Positions 24,879-39,800 of a stretch of 64,000 nucleotides of DNA are shown here, in pieces. The stretch's first letter is position 1. Each line of letters begins with the position of its first letter. A program made the translations under genes and the position numbers. The notes under the pieces were generated by a model, which was given only the letters and a program-made list of their open reading frames with translations, was not told where the DNA came from and made no database searches. This DNA is from Gordionus sp. m RMFG-2023. Lineage: Eukaryota; Nematomorpha; Gordioida; Chordodea; Parachordodidae. The stretch lies in NCBI RefSeq assembly GCF_954871325.1, contig NC_088777.1:15105366-15169365 (forward strand), in the 5' to 3' direction.

Positions 24879-24895
24879 ACGAGTCTTGAACTCGC
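24879..24895 (-). other. Degenerate tRNA T-arm (possible tRNA-derived SINE relic)
   Basis: Read on the minus strand, GCGAG-TTCAAGA-CTCGT forms a 5-bp stem with a 7-base loop like a tRNA T-arm (box B), followed by CTTGGCCACCA resembling an acceptor end. No D-arm or anticodon arm is visible upstream, so this is not an intact tRNA. Confidence 0.3.
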
Positions 24896-25194
24896 GACCT
24901 TCGCGTTAATTATTTGATTCGATTCGTTCTTTTGTAAGATAAATAGAAGGAGAAAAAATCAAAAAAATTATATTGTAGTATGATAAATGGAGCACAGAGA
25001 GGAGGTGAAGAAAATAACGGAAAATTTATAAATTATTTTTAAAAAGACAAAAGAATTATCAAAATGAGAAGAAAAATAAATAGAAAAAAGATAGTAAAAA
25101 ATAAAGAAAAGAAATCGCAAGTTAGAAATAAAATAATAAGGAATAATAAATAAAAATAAATTTTTAAAATATTTAAAAAATAAGGATTTTCTAT

Positions 25195-25410
25195 TTTTGA
25201 ATGAGAATTTTCCTTTTTTAATTGATACTTTTCCTTTTTTGATTGCACCTTTTCCTTTTTTGTTTGACACTTTTCCTTTTTTGATCTAACTTTTTCCTAA
25301 ACCTTTGGGACTTTTTCTTTTTTGATCGAGCCTTTTCCTTTTTTTGATTGACCCTTTTCTTTTTGATTGGACTTTTTCCTTTTAAAACTTTTTCTTTTTT
25401 GAATGGAAAA
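25195..25410. repeat. Degenerate ~21-bp pyrimidine-rich minisatellite
   Basis: About ten units of the form CTTTTCCTTTTTTGATTGAC with small length changes. Minus-strand frames read as KKGK-type repeats, which is a consequence of the repeat rather than evidence of a gene. A purine-strand relative lies at 31093-31255. Confidence 0.7.
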
Positions 25411-26916
25411 CCTTGTAAGAGCAATGAGTGCTTCTACATTCATTTATAACAGTTGCGGCGTAAGGTTCCTCAGAAAATAACAATGTTCCACTTTTTAATA
25501 TAATATTTTTATTCATTGTGGATTTTTACAAAAAGGTATTCTAAATCAAAATTTAAAAGAATATTACTTGAATATTTTTTTTAAAAAATATTAAATATCG
25601 TTAGTTAATAATATATTATAATTTAAATTTAAAAATTGAAAATGTCAATTTATTTTATTTTTTAAACTTAAATTTAAAATAAAAACAAAACAAAAAAAAG
25701 TAACACAATCAATCAAAAACGAAATCGTAAATTATTATAAATAAAAGATTCCTATAGTAATATTACGTTTGCTTTCCCGCTTACGCTTTCCAAAATAAAT
25801 GCAAAGGATGGAATGGTTATTTATTTTTTAATATTCTATTTTTATAAAGGATAAGGCCATTTTTTTATAACCCCTTCTCATCGTCGAATATTTGATGTGT
25901 TGGTGGTCTGATCACATTAGCAGAAAAAATTTATAAAAATTTTTTAAAATTTTATTAAGTTTTCTTCTAAATTACTAGAAATTGATGCGATTTTATTTTA
26001 ACTTAATTTATGGTATACTGCCAGATTTTTTATTTAAAAAATTTATTTTAATAAAAACCCGGTCCGGATGAAATCATTACATTTTTACGTTTAAGGCCAC
26101 TTATTGTGTGCTCCGACACAATTTAAAGCTGATCACTTTTTAGAATCTGTTGGTGCGATATTCATATTTATAATAATCTAAGAAATATTGATTTTAGTGA
26201 TCCCATAATCAGATTTTTTAATTGATCAGTTGTTAAATCGTTAATCAGATTCCACTATGAATGCGGCCTTAAGGTCGGTTCCTTTTTTCAGGATCTGCAG
26301 ATTTCTGGGAAATATAAATATATTGGATGTTATTTTTATGTTTAAGGTTACTCACAGCTAGGTTGCCAGGTCAAAATTTTCAAATTGCGAGAGAAATTTG
26401 GTATTATGCGGGAGAAATATGAAAATTGCGGTAGAATTATAAAGATTGCTAAAAATATCCGCCTATTATTTTTTATAATTAGTTTATATAAATACAAAGT
26501 CGGTATTTTTCAAAATAAAATAACATCTTGATTAATTAAAATATAATAATTTATTTTTAAAAAAAACCAACGATCTTTTTTAAATATAAAAGAATGTAAC
26601 CAAGATAAAATTATATTAAAAAAAACGATTTTAATTTTACAATTAAAATCATATTTTATGCGAATGTCCCGCAAAACGACCGCAATTGGAAATCTACCGT
26701 GTGTGTGTATAACATTATAGGGATAGGCGCTTAATTATCACTTATCGTTTAAATATATAATAAGGTACTCCAAAAATAAGAAATAATATAGATGCAACTA
26801 CAGTTGCGGCAATTGTAATCACTTATCTTGTAGTACAACATTCACAGAGATACTTATCATCACAATGTTGGTAGGATCTTTTCCCCATAATATTTAACGA
26901 CTCTAATATAAATGAA

Positions 26917-27063
26917 AACTATACTTGTAGAACAAAAATGAGCAAGGCTATCATCAATGTTTTAGGACCTAAATCCAGGACAATTCTTGACGATTTGAAA
27001 GATGGGCATACATATGCAATTCTAACAGATGCATCTAATAAGGGAAATATTAAATCTTTATAA
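26917..27063 (+). pseudogene. Fragment of a hAT-like transposase
   Basis: Open for about 48 codons: CRTKMSKAIINVLGP, then YAILTDASNKGNIK, matching the region around the first catalytic Asp in a widespread hAT-like transposase group (TDASNxGN). It stops at TAA 27061-27063 and no further domains follow in frame. Confidence 0.55.
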
Positions 27064-27766
27064 ATGAGGCCTTAGATTCGTTCCAGTTTCCATTTAATAT
27101 ATTGATTTAATTATTAATTTTTAGATTATAAATATAGGTTGACCGCATTTAATTTTACCACCTTTTGTATCCCCCTTAGGCAATACTTTAACCAAGGTAA
27201 ACCGTAGATATAGCCAACCATAAAATTGGAAAGTTGGAACTATTCATTATTTTAACTAAGGTCAAAATATAAATGGCTTCTAAAGATTATTGTGAAAGAT
27301 GATGACTATTACTTACTTAAAATAATTAGATAAAAAAAATCCTTAATGGCAATTTTCATTCCTTTCCTTATCCGTTTTATTCAATAAATTTATTTTAGAC
27401 CCTTTCGCAGACTTATCCGATTGAGGTTGGATCTGTTGTTATTCTCTTCCTGTCATACTGGAGATTAATTTAGTTTTTTATATTCCAGCTGCACTTGGAT
27501 AAAAGTTAGACTAAGGCTGACAAAATAATGATCTTATTTTGTTTTCCTAATGTTTTTCTAATTCTTGTTCTTTTCCATTTAAAAAAATAATAAATCCTAA
27601 AATTTTTTTCAAAAACTTATTTTTATTTCGGATCGAACTTATTTCTAAAATAATAATAATTAAGATGGATCAGATTCAGGCAAAAAAAATTTCTAGGACT
27701 TAGTCTGAACCAATAAAAATGACAAGTCAAAATAGAATTATTTTATACTCCATTTCTGTCTTATAG

Positions 27767-27886
27767 AAGAAAGATTGGGTTGATCATAAATACGAATGTA
27801 AAAAATTGCAACGATTATCTTTGGAAGAACGATTCAATCTACATAAGGAGACTCACCTCCTTATTCGTATAATTTTCAGACTTGAA
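27767..27886 (+). CDS. SMYD3-like: SMYD-like exon: end of MYND finger
   Basis: Forty codons between acceptor CTTATAG and donor GAA|GTTTAT, phase 0 on both sides. It encodes KKDWVDHKYECKKL, the final His and Cys ligands of a MYND finger, then a helix ending LLIRIIFRLE as in SMYD3 (VRLLGRVVFKL). Confidence 0.7.
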
Positions 27887-30800
27887 GTTTATTTTATTAT
27901 ATAATTTTTACAAGAATAATTTTTAATTAAAAAAATATCAATTTTTTGTCATTTTGGGTGCCCAATCACAGGATGGCCATGGCTCATGGTCAGTGATGCC
28001 CACATATAGGAATTAGGATATGTTAGATAGATTTTGGGTATTTTTAAATAAAAGGCGAGAAAATAAGCAGATCAGGACAACGCTTACTGTGAATAGACGA
28101 AGATTTGCCTTAGGCCATTTCCAAACAAGGTTTTTTCAAAGCGAAAAAAAAATATTTTAATAGGTATATCCTTCCAAATACAACGTTCTCAATATATCCA
28201 ATTTTGCGTTTTTTAATATCAACCTAGTTTTATTTTTGTATAATTTATGTTAAAAAACCTGATTTGGGTCAATTTTTAAAAATGGCCCGATTAAGATTTT
28301 AGCCAAAATAATATTGTGTAAGAAGCTTCAAGATTTGGCAAAACCTTTTTACCATCTATGAGCAAAATTACCAGGTTTACACAATATTATTCTGGTTATA
28401 ATATTAAGCGGGCCGTTTCAAAAATTGACCCGAATGAGGTTTTTAATAACATGACTCGCTAGAGGGTGTATAATTCAGGTTATTGAAATTTTTAGGATAG
28501 CAAACAGCGTCTACATGATGGGATTTTTCAAAACCTATAAAAACCTATGCCACTATAACAAATTTTACATCATTAATTACACCTTTTTAATTATAATAGT
28601 ATTCCTTTCATAAATTTTAAAAAGAATAACTTAAATTATTTTAGCTCTACTACTATCTATCAAAATATTGTCAATATAGTTTTTTTTTAGATCATGAATT
28701 CAATTTAAAACCCCTCATTTACTACGAATGCATTATTTTATAGCATATTGTTTGGCATGAATGAGTTTGTTAAGAATGTCTAACCCTTTCAAATTACATT
28801 TAAAAGGATAGCAGAAAGATTTATTTGGAAAATAATGTCTGATTGTTTGCCATATATAGATTTGGTCGATCATCAATATCATTGTAATAATAGGTCTATA
28901 ATAAAAGTATTAATTTTAACCGCAATATATTTTGACCTATTTCATCTAAAAATATCCTAACTCCCATGAAGGGACCTACCCCCTACCCCTCTCAAAATAA
29001 AATTGAATATACTGTTCATACCCCCCCCCCTCCAGCTCATGTAGACGCTGATAGCCAATATTGTTAAATATTTTGATCGGAAGCAATTTTTGACTATTTA
29101 TTAAGCAATTAATGATCTCGTAATATCCATTAACGAATTATGGTTAAATAACAAAAAAATACATTTCGGCTCAACATTAAATCGAGCAAACTATTGTGCC
29201 AAATAACTAGAGCCAACTCATTTAGTCGGCTTAAGCCTTAGCCAATTTTTACGACTAGGCTAAACCCCAAAAATTGTTAATAATAAGCATAGCCCGCATT
29301 TTTTTGATAATATTATGAATTATAAATATCTAAAAATCGATAAATTCCTATAAGATAATTATTTCGAATTCTCTGTTAATTATTTAATTATTATTGAATT
29401 ACTCGTCCACTATTTTTTAAATTGGGTTATCGATCACAACTCTAGTTTGTGACTCGATTTGCTAGTGTAAAGTAAAAATTATACAATATTTTCAGATTAT
29501 AAGAAGAGAATAAATTTTAAAAAATAGAATCTAATATTATTAAAGATAATTATTTCTACGCTAATATTGAAATATTCGTCCTCTATGCATAAAAATATCA
29601 TTGAGTTAAATATTATAATTTTTGGGTTAATACTCGGGTCTATGGATTGGGTTGGTTGTGTTTCATTTTTGACCAAAAATCATGCTAATTCAACCCAACC
29701 AAGCATTTAACCACACTACCATCAGTAAATGATTTAAAATTAAGAGCTTCGGAATTTCTATGTCTCAATATGCCATATATATAAAATAATTATATTTTAA
29801 CAATTTTAAACGAAATAGAAAATCTAACTGTGACTAATTTTTTATAGATAATACGTCTCTTGTTTAATCATGGTCCTTAATTAAAAAAGAGCCATACAAA
29901 AAAATAGAGTGGGAACTGAAAGATGAAGACTTTCTGTTTTATAAACTCTTATAGAATAGAATCTCTTAGGTCTCTAAGGACCCCAAAATCTGCACCGTTA
30001 AGACCACCTGGGACTGGTCTCACTAGTATAAAAAGCCAGCCTCTGGGTGTTTATAATATTGAAAGGAGCAAGTTTATAAAGATAGTAATATATTGAAAAT
30101 AATATAGTATAGTTGTGAAAGTCAGATATAAATCACAAAGAGCAATGAAATTAGAATTCATGATAACTGTTTAATCGCATCCATACTTTAATTTAAATTT
30201 AATTATTTAAAAAAATATTATACTAATTATAGCGCGAATCGCCTAGCGATATTCCCGAAAATTTAATATCTTATTGCAATGATAAGATTAAATTGACTAA
30301 GTATAAATTTATGGATTTGATGGATCATTTCGAGAAAACAACGGTTAAAAAAATTGGAGTGTTTTATTTTCTTAAACAAATCAAAAAGTTAATACCCAAG
30401 TCAATATTGGATAAATATGAAGAAATAATCCCCTATATATATTGTAAGGTAATTCAATAAAGTTTTAAATTTTTATTTGTATACTATATCATTAATATAT
30501 TTTATTCACTCTAAGAATAACCTGCAAAGGTCCATTTCTTTTGGTCCCCTCAAAATTAAAACATATTTGACCCTAAATTTTTAAGTTTGATATAAGAAAC
30601 GATATGAAATGAACTGACGAATCAAATTAAATTATGTTTCTATTATTCGTATGAATACGAAATTATTCAATTCGTACGAATACGAGTGATACAATTATTG
30701 ACCTATTTTTGAGGGCTTTATATAACGGATGTTTTATTAATATCTAAAAAATATATCAATATGAGTTATATTAATATAGATCCCTTCAATTTGTTTTGTG

Positions 30801-33800
30801 ATCACCTCTTAAAAATTTTAATCCTATTTAAAAATATATATATTTATTATAGGGCAGGATCCGATTGTAAACAAAAATAACTTGCAAACTAAATATTAAA
30901 AAACATAAGAAATAGTTTTTATTTAATTTTTAAGTACTGGGCACCACTGTGGTACGCTAGGCTACTACCATTTATATAACAATTTAATTCATACATCATT
31001 GCTAAAAATAATTTGGAAAAATATCTACAGTTTAATTTTTACAGAGAATGTCTTTAATTTTAAGAGAAGGATCCATCCCAAGGACGTTCCGATCGAAGAA
31101 GGAAAAGTAAAAAGGCTAATAAAAAGATCTGGTTGAAGAATGAAAAGGGTTAATCAAAGGAGGAAAAGGTTAGATCGAAGAAGAAAAGCCTCTAAAAAAG
31201 AAACGGTCTGATCTCAAAAGGAAAAGTATCAATCGAAAAAAGGAAATTAAGATAAATCTTTAATTTCTAATCTGCAATTCCATTTCTAATTTTATATATC
31301 ATTTTTATACGGCATTTTTTTAAATTTAGTATTTCTATTTTTCTTAGGTTCTCATTTTTGATTTTATTCCTTTTTGTCCTACGATTTATTTATGAATTAT
31401 AATTTTTATATTTCTTTCCTGGTCATCTTTCTTATATTCTTATCATATTCTTCTCCTCACTATTTTTCATCTTTGAATTTCATGTCACCTTTCTTTTTTT
31501 TGCTATTTAATCTCTTCATTCATTTTTCATTATTAGAATATCTTTCTACACTCTTTATTCGAATTTCTTATATTATTATTTTTTGTCATTCTTTTCGTCT
31601 TCCGTATATTTTCTTATTTCTAGTTAAAAATATTATTTTTTTTTATCATCTTTCTTGATCCTATTATCTTATTTTCATTTATGATATTTCTAGTCAAAAA
31701 AAAATCATCATTATTTTTAATAATAGAAAATCTAATATTTCTGGATTTCGACGCGGTCGTCTTTATTAAAATAAATGGGACCGACAGTTTAAAAATTTTA
31801 CCCCAAACGGTAAGACAAATCTAATGATGAATATTTAATATTTATTTATTGCGTTTGGTTTTACGTTTAGTCTATTGACGAAATGGAAAGAAATGAGGTA
31901 AAATAATTTTTGTAGATGCTATAAATAAAGTTATTTAAAATAGAAGAAAAAAATAATTAGTACTAGATAAATAAAAAAGTTAATTCATCAAAACAAACCA
32001 AACCAATATTTATACTATCCTTTTATCTTAATTTTAGAATTTTCACAATTAAAACTTAACCACTCATTTAGCACGTTGAATGACGCGCATGTGAGGTTTT
32101 TTCTCATAATCTCGTTGGTTTTTTTCTTACGAGGAAGCCTACAAAATCTTGTTACCCAGATAAGAATAATCAAGTAGAAGGCATTAATAAATCTCCTCCT
32201 ATTTGTTCAATCATAAATATTAATTATTATATTATATAAAGATAAATTGCAACAAAAAATAAATACTTATCTTTTAAACTAGGATTAGTTAGAACCATAT
32301 AAATACATAACATGTCATATAAACTTTTTTTTGAAAAGCAGACCATATCTCGATCATATATTTTTTTTTCTGTGTGATCTTTATATTCCATAAAAGCTAT
32401 TAAAATTTTGCTAAAATCCACCTTAACAATTTGCATTTATTCTCATTTTTTATAAATAAAATAGATATTTGTTATTTAAATTAATCCATGTCATAAATCC
32501 CAAAATCTGTTTTATTTAATCAAATTATTTTGAAAAATGTCATAAGATTTCTAGCAATTTAAAAAAGTGATATATTAAATATGAATTAATAATTGATTAT
32601 AAAGATCTTTAAAAATACATAAAGCAAAAAATTAAATACGCCATCTTGCGAAATAAATACATGTTATAAACCCTCGTTCTAAAAAGACTCGGGTTTAGTG
32701 AAAATCCTTGAACCAGTTCGGAGTTCAGTAAAAAAGGAGTATAAATTTAGTAACAGAACATCTGTTTTTTTTAAATGTACTTGATTATATATTTATTCAA
32801 TGATTATAATTATAAATATAGAATACAAAGATATTATGGAAAATATATGAATTGAATTTAATCTTATTTTTCTAAAATTTTTACTTTTAAAAAAATAAAT
32901 TTCTACCACCACTTGGATATAAAAAAAAGGGATAACTTTGTCAATTTTTTTTGTAATTTTTTCTTCTGTAATAATAATATTTAAAAAGGCACTATATAAT
33001 TAACACTATTAAAAATAAAAATACAATTTCATAATTGCGTTCCCAAAAAGGAACCATAATTATATCTTAAAATTGCTATTTGTATTTTTTGACGTATATA
33101 TAAAAATTTTTGGCTTCGTTTGTAAAATGCCAATTTTGGTGGCAGGATGTTTAAAAACTTATATGTTAATGTCAAAAAATGGCCGTTTGTGGAAGTTACT
33201 ATTGGAATAAATAGGACATTTTAAGATTTTTTGTATTGATATTTTTTGTTTCTGCCTGTGTTAGTGGATTGATATTGATGTTTGAGATGAATGAAGAGAT
33301 GCAAGTGTAGTCCCATATTAGTGATTATCCAAGAGTCTAAGATATAGTTGCCATACGGTCTTAAGCCTATAGAATAATTATTCCATCTTTCGTCTAGTAT
33401 GGGATGCGTCCCAAAAACGACTATTTTAGAATGGAATGCGTCCCTTCCAGGCCTAGAAGAAGACTCTTCCGGAACGAAAATACTTTCACGACTGACGGAT
33501 GTTTAGCCCAGTCTTCTACAATGATTTTCTGAGAAATCATTGGACCTATAGAAAAATTTAAGAGTAAATAGAAACATCATTAAATATAACGCAAAAGTTT
33601 ATTAACTAAATCTATAAACTATCATAAATTACGTTGAGGAAACAGAAATATGTTATTTACCCAAACTAATTTAATAATATAGAATTTATTGAAGTTTGTA
33701 TGAAACGAAGTTCAACGTGATCCTCTCTATTTCTTTCCCTCTCCATGCCATATTATAATTTAAATTTTTATAAACAAATAAAGTTTTAAACTTCTCATTT

Positions 33801-36800
33801 TATACCTATAAAACAATAGATTATGATTAATTCATTTGAAATCGGGGATGAAAATCTGAATCAAGCAGGCACAGGAATATACCTTAAGTAATGTCAATTT
33901 TTTGCTTATACTTTTGATTATTATGAATAATTGAGGTTGAAAACTTCTTCCATTAAACTAAGTTCGTATAATTATTTGAGCTCGCTCATTAAAAGAATAG
34001 AAACTGATTCCATTAAATGTGAATTCAACTAATTAAAAATGGTCGTGATTTATTTAAAAAAAATTTTCTTTTTATCAAACTTATATCTTCAAAAATGAAA
34101 TAATTATATAAAATAGCCATTTCGCTTATTTACTTTTTTGACACAAAAAAAGTGGTAACTAAAAATTTCTTCATCTTCACCCCGTTTATATCAAAATCTG
34201 TCAGCATCATTTTTACGCAGCTATCTAGGCACTTTTGTTTCAATTAAACTCAAGCTAAATTAAGTGATATAAATAAAAGCCCTTACAAAGGTATATTGAA
34301 AAATATATCTATTAATGTAAAATGAAATTCTGTTAGAAAAATGCCTCATCGGCGCTATTTATTATAAACGGCAGGCTTGTTAATCGATCTTTTTAAAACG
34401 ATCGAATCCCGATCACGATCTTTTCAGAAAAAGAGGATCGATATCCAGGATCGACCTTTTTTTAAAAAAAAGATCGTGATCTTTAAATTTCTGACCGATG
34501 CAAAATTAACTAATATATGTTATAAATTTATTGTAATTGAATAATAATATAATATAACCGATGCAAAATTAAATAATATAAAAATTAATTAAATATGGTA
34601 GAAATTTATTGTAATTGAATAACAAATATAACAATTATAATATATTTATTTATAATTAAAATTAGCTTTTAATAACAAATTTTTTTCTAAATTATCATCA
34701 TTTAAACATCCGCGTCTTTCATTTAGAACATGTTTAGCAACAAGCGCTCCACAGGAGCGCTTGATGGCAAAGATGTATTATATTCAATAAATTTTTTTTA
34801 AAATTAGTATAAGTATTAAAAATATTCATGGAATCATTTTGAATAAAAAAAAATTAACGGAACAAGCATTTTGTACAGCATTTTTCCCAAAAAAAGCATC
34901 AATGTCATCCATACATTCATTTGAGGTATCCGCATATGGTTGTTCCTGCATATTTTCCAAATGGGCAACTAATCTTTCTTTTACCATCATATTTTGTCTC
35001 AGATTAATATAAGGCCAATTAAGTTTAAATTCAGGGTGAATCATGGCTGCCAAAATGTTACTGTCTTCATACATTGAAGGAAATCTATATTATGAAATGA
35101 TAATTAATTTATTATTAAATAAGTGTTCATTTTATTCATATAGATCAAATCAAGTATCTGCAAAACTTAACCCTTTTAAATTTTACAGTCAAGTCTGGCA
35201 CATCATCTATATGGTTTTATTTATATTTGGGTCATATCATAAATATTGATTAAATGTAAACTTAATACTTAATATACAAAGAAATTAACATTGTAATTTA
35301 TTTACAAAGAATATTAATCAATATTAGCTTAAAATTCAAATAATCTAATAAATTTTTAATGTCTTCAAAGGCCCATTAATATTTTACTAGATATCAGAGG
35401 TTAGTAGAACTGGCCTGTTAAAAATATTTTACTAAATTTGCCAGATCTTTGCAATTTTTTAATATATTTTGCAGATATCTGATAATATAAAATAATTGCA
35501 TAAAAAAATATTTGTATCTGAATCTAGATTCTATTTCTGTAGGACCTGCTCAACTCAGGAATGTAATAAATTAAATTTAAACATGTTGACATTAAGATTA
35601 TCAAATAAAAAAAATTTAAAAGAATTACTTGTAAATGTCACTTTAAGTTCGAGGATGATATTTTGGAAGATGATATTATCTTCTTAGAGAGACAGCATTT
35701 GGTGCTTATCATATTATAAAAGTTGCTTTCATCCATTTCACATAAAGTAAAATACTTACGTAATTTCAAAAATGGTAAAAGATTCTCATTCTCACTTATA
35801 TCTGCTGTTACATCAATAGTAGAAGCAATAGAATCTTCTAAATCTATAGACATTTACATTTACCTATTAAAATAAATATTAATATATTATTATAAATTTA
35901 TATTAAATAACTTGTAAGAGCTCTAAATCTCGTAAAATTTAGGAAATGAATAAATATATCTATAAAATAAATGGTGGAATAAAAGTTGATAAAATATGAA
36001 GATAGATATTTTTTTTTAAATAATATTTTAATTTAATTTTCCAAATTTTTATTTTATTTATTGATTTTTAAGTAAAAAATTAATTTTTAAAAAGATCGGG
36101 ATCGAATTTTAAACAAAATGATCTCAATCTCGATCCTCTAATTAAGTCAGAATCATAAATCTCGTAAAATTGACAAATTTGCGATCGAATCCAGGATCGT
36201 CGATCTTTTGATTCGATCTTTTAACTACTCTGATAAACGGAAACTTAATATAGAAAAAATTGAAAGTTTAATTTACAATGTTCGTTCTCCGATAAAATCT
36301 TTATCTTTTGTTGTGGGTAGATTTAAATTATATTCATTTTTTTAATATATATAGCATAAAATAATATTTTTGCAAGATTCAAATTTAATTATAAAAATTC
36401 AAATCGTAGGACTTTAGTTATATATATCTTAAAAATATATAATGCATATGGAGTGATAGCTAATAGGATAATCTTCCATTAAAGATGAGACCGAAGGCAG
36501 ATTTTTATTTTATCACGGGTCTGGGTAAAGGTATGCAGCCAATATCATAAATTTTAATCAATATTCAAATCATATTTAATTTTTATTTTCAGTTATTCAA
36601 AATTTGATCACAGCTGTGTCCCAAATGGAGCTACGATTTCTAATGGTCGCACACGACATTTAGCTTTGATAGAAGATCTTAATTTGCCCGATCTAAGTGA
36701 TTTAGAGAAATATGTAATAGAAATAATAGCAATGTTAATAACTATAAATATATTTTTTATGTAATAAATGCAAGGCTAACCGTAACAGCTTAACATCGAT

Positions 36801-39800
36801 TATTTCTTTGTTACATAATTGATTGGCTTCATTATTGTACTTCAAATTGAAAGTTATCATTGTTTGGACTCTTTTTTATTTCATATGTATAGTACACCTG
36901 TTTAAATTAGGCGACATACTAGAGATCTGCAAGAGTAGGCCCATGCCGGGCCTATTATTTTTTTGAAAACAATCGGGTTCGGGCTGGGTCGGACCTAATA
37001 TTTTTTAAAAAAATTCGGGTCGGGCCTTGGAATTTTTTAAATATAGATAAATTTATCAATTTTATGTTGAGATTTTTATAAAAATATTTGATTTTATTTA
37101 TAGAAACTAGATGTCATATAACATATATCTTTTATTTTGAGTAATTATAAAAATTAATTTCTATATTTAAATAAATTCTGGCCGGGCCGGAAAAAATTTT
37201 AAAAAAATTTATGGTTTAGTTCGTGCACACAAAACTTTTTAAAAAAAACTTCGAGCCGGGCCGGGCTTAAAAAATTAGACCCGATGCAGATCACTAGGAC
37301 ATACCACCTAACTACTGGCCACATCAGGCCTTATCCCTTTCATAGACATGTTTTAAATATACATAAATTTTAATTTAATAAATCATTTATAATTTAATAT
37401 ATTTTGTTGGCTATCTATTGGGCAATTTTAAAGTATCTTTTATCAATTTATAAAAAAATATTTTATTTTTCCTCACTAAACAAAAGGATTTAATATTTGA
37501 TATTAAAGTGAATGATAATTTCCTATCAATATTTTTTTATTCAATTTTTGATGTTTTTTCATAAATAATTAATTAATAATAAAATTTAATGTTATAAATT
37601 ATCGCGATTGTCAAAATCTCTAGAGCAATTTTTTTGTGGATATATTCCCTTTTCATCTTTATTCTATGACTATCCCTAAACCAATGACATTGAAATGTCA
37701 TTGAATACAAGTCAGATGTTTATTTATAGTAAGCGCCATGTTTAAGAGATACAATGATCATCTAAACGATAGCATACTTATATTATTTATCATAATTTAT
37801 TTTGTAATTTAAACATCACGATGCGATATCGTGCTATTTTTGATAATAATAATATAAATTCGGCTTTGGATTAATGTTGTTAACGGCTCGATTTAAGCGG
37901 ATTTTTAAAAACGGCTAACTAAATATTTATTTAGAAAAATATTATGCGCTTGAAGATTTTGTTCATAGATGGGACAAAGGTTTGGACATCTATTGCCAAA
38001 ATTATCATGCGCGTAATATTTTTCAGCCGTTTTTAAAAATCGGCTTAAATCGGGCCGTTTAACAACATTACCTTGGATATATTTTCTTTAGCCGCAAAAT
38101 ATATAAATCCATAGAGACCTGGATTTTTTTTAAAAACGTTTGTTCGGCCTGTCTGGGTTTATATTTTTATTTCCAGTCCCGGCCCGGATTTTTTTTTAAA
38201 ATTTTTCGCCTGGATTTCTTTAAAAAATATAACGGCCTGTATTTCTACGCCTTTGGTTTTAAAAAAAAGAAAAAAAGATCACATTATCTTATCTCCCCAT
38301 TTGCCATAAAAAGAGTGAGCATCATACTTTCTATTCGACTGGTTGATTTATTATTTCTTGTTCCTCTTGTTATTTAATATAGACATTTATATAAGTATCA
38401 GTCATTTTGCTTTCTCTTCCTGGAAACATACTTAATTGCCCAAATTTGGGGCAGAGATACTTATCTAAAATATACTTTCTTTAAGAAGTATATTATTTTT
38501 TGAATATTGAGTGTATCTTTGTTGCTTTTAAATTGATTGTATATCACTAAAAATAATTAATTTGAATAATATTTTACTAGAAATATTTTATGAGAATCGA
38601 AAATATGGAAATAATATGTGAATTAGTGGAATGTGATATATTGTTCTATGATACACAATTTTTAAATATACTTAATTTATTTATAATTTTCATAGATAAT
38701 TCCGATTTAAAATATTCGACCCGGGTATTTTTTTCAGGCCTGATTATATTTTAAAAAAAATACGGCCCGGCCAGTGTACATGGGCTTAGAGCTCTCCCTA
38801 CATGTCTCTGATATTTTTATTTTTTTAAAAATATATTTAAAAATAAGGTCTATATATCTTACAAGGATCAGATATGCTCAACGTATTCTAGGCAAGATGT
38901 CTTCGCAAAATATTACTTTTTTACATGTAAATGCGCATTGTGCTGCCCAGATCAAGCTCAACAATCCTTAAATAGCATAGAAGAATATGAGATGGATATA
39001 GTAGATGATTCTCTTCAGGGTTTAACAAAAATCTTCAAATTGAAGATGATCGACAAAATTGAATTTTTTAAAATAAAATAACATTATGAAAAGATTATTA
39101 TGCATAAAAATATAAAAATCTGCTTGCAAAAGGTTTCTTACAAAATAATTTGTGATTTTAGGTAAAATTTGATCAAAAATCCTGTTTAAGCCTTCTCGGA
39201 AATAATTTATCTTTAAAAAATTTTCTTAAATTAAAATCTATAAAGATTATTTCATTTTGAGCAAATATAAAAAACTCGTTCTTTTCCATTCTCTTTTTTT
39301 AATTAGCAAAATCAATGACACATTAAAGTGATCATTTTGATCGATGATTTTAAAAAAAATCTTTGATTAATAAATTGAATATAATAAAATAAATTGCTAT
39401 GATTTTAAATAGCAAGTAATTTTTTTTTCTCACTTTGTTTTAATCGTTATTGAAGTTATAAAATAGTTTTCAGTCGAACTAAAGAAATATCTTAAAAGAA
39501 ATTTGTATTGTTGAAATTTTATCACTCTTGTTTAGTTATTTTCTTAATTTACCCTGAGAATATATTTGTAAGCAATAGTGTTGCCCCGATTTGGGTTGAT
39601 TTTTAAAAACCCAATTAAGATTTTAGCCAAAATAATATTATGTAAGCCTGAGATTTTGTTCATATACTTAAGCAAAATTTTTTTTTGAGATGAATAATTA
39701 TGATATTCCAAATTATTTATAAATAATATATTATTTCAGTTTAAAAATTTGAAATATTATTTTAAAGAAAATATTAACATTTTGATGCCTTAATCTTAAT

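Larger units (their letters stand above)
24446..27766. other. Intergenic or 5'-intronic region before the first located SMYD exon
   Basis: Holds the T-arm relic, the 21-bp minisatellite, AT-rich filler and a hAT-like transposase fragment. The start of the SMYD-like gene should lie here or further upstream, but I could not find an exon with the first MYND cysteines. Confidence 0.45.

Noticed and set aside
24968-25424. Lysine-rich minus-strand frames (KKGK repeats)
   Set aside because: Produced by translating the 21-bp minisatellite; three overlapping frames are open for the same reason.
31374-31658. 94-codon hydrophobic + frame resembling a membrane protein
   Set aside because: Low-complexity T-rich DNA in a SMYD intron; Phe/Leu/Ser-only composition is what random T-rich sequence gives.
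36481-36524. A candidate SMYD exon ending GG|GTAAAG just before the DHSC exon
   Set aside because: The exon at 33820-33887 joins the DHSC exon in the same phase and encodes the expected NSFEI..GIYL segment, which this one does not.
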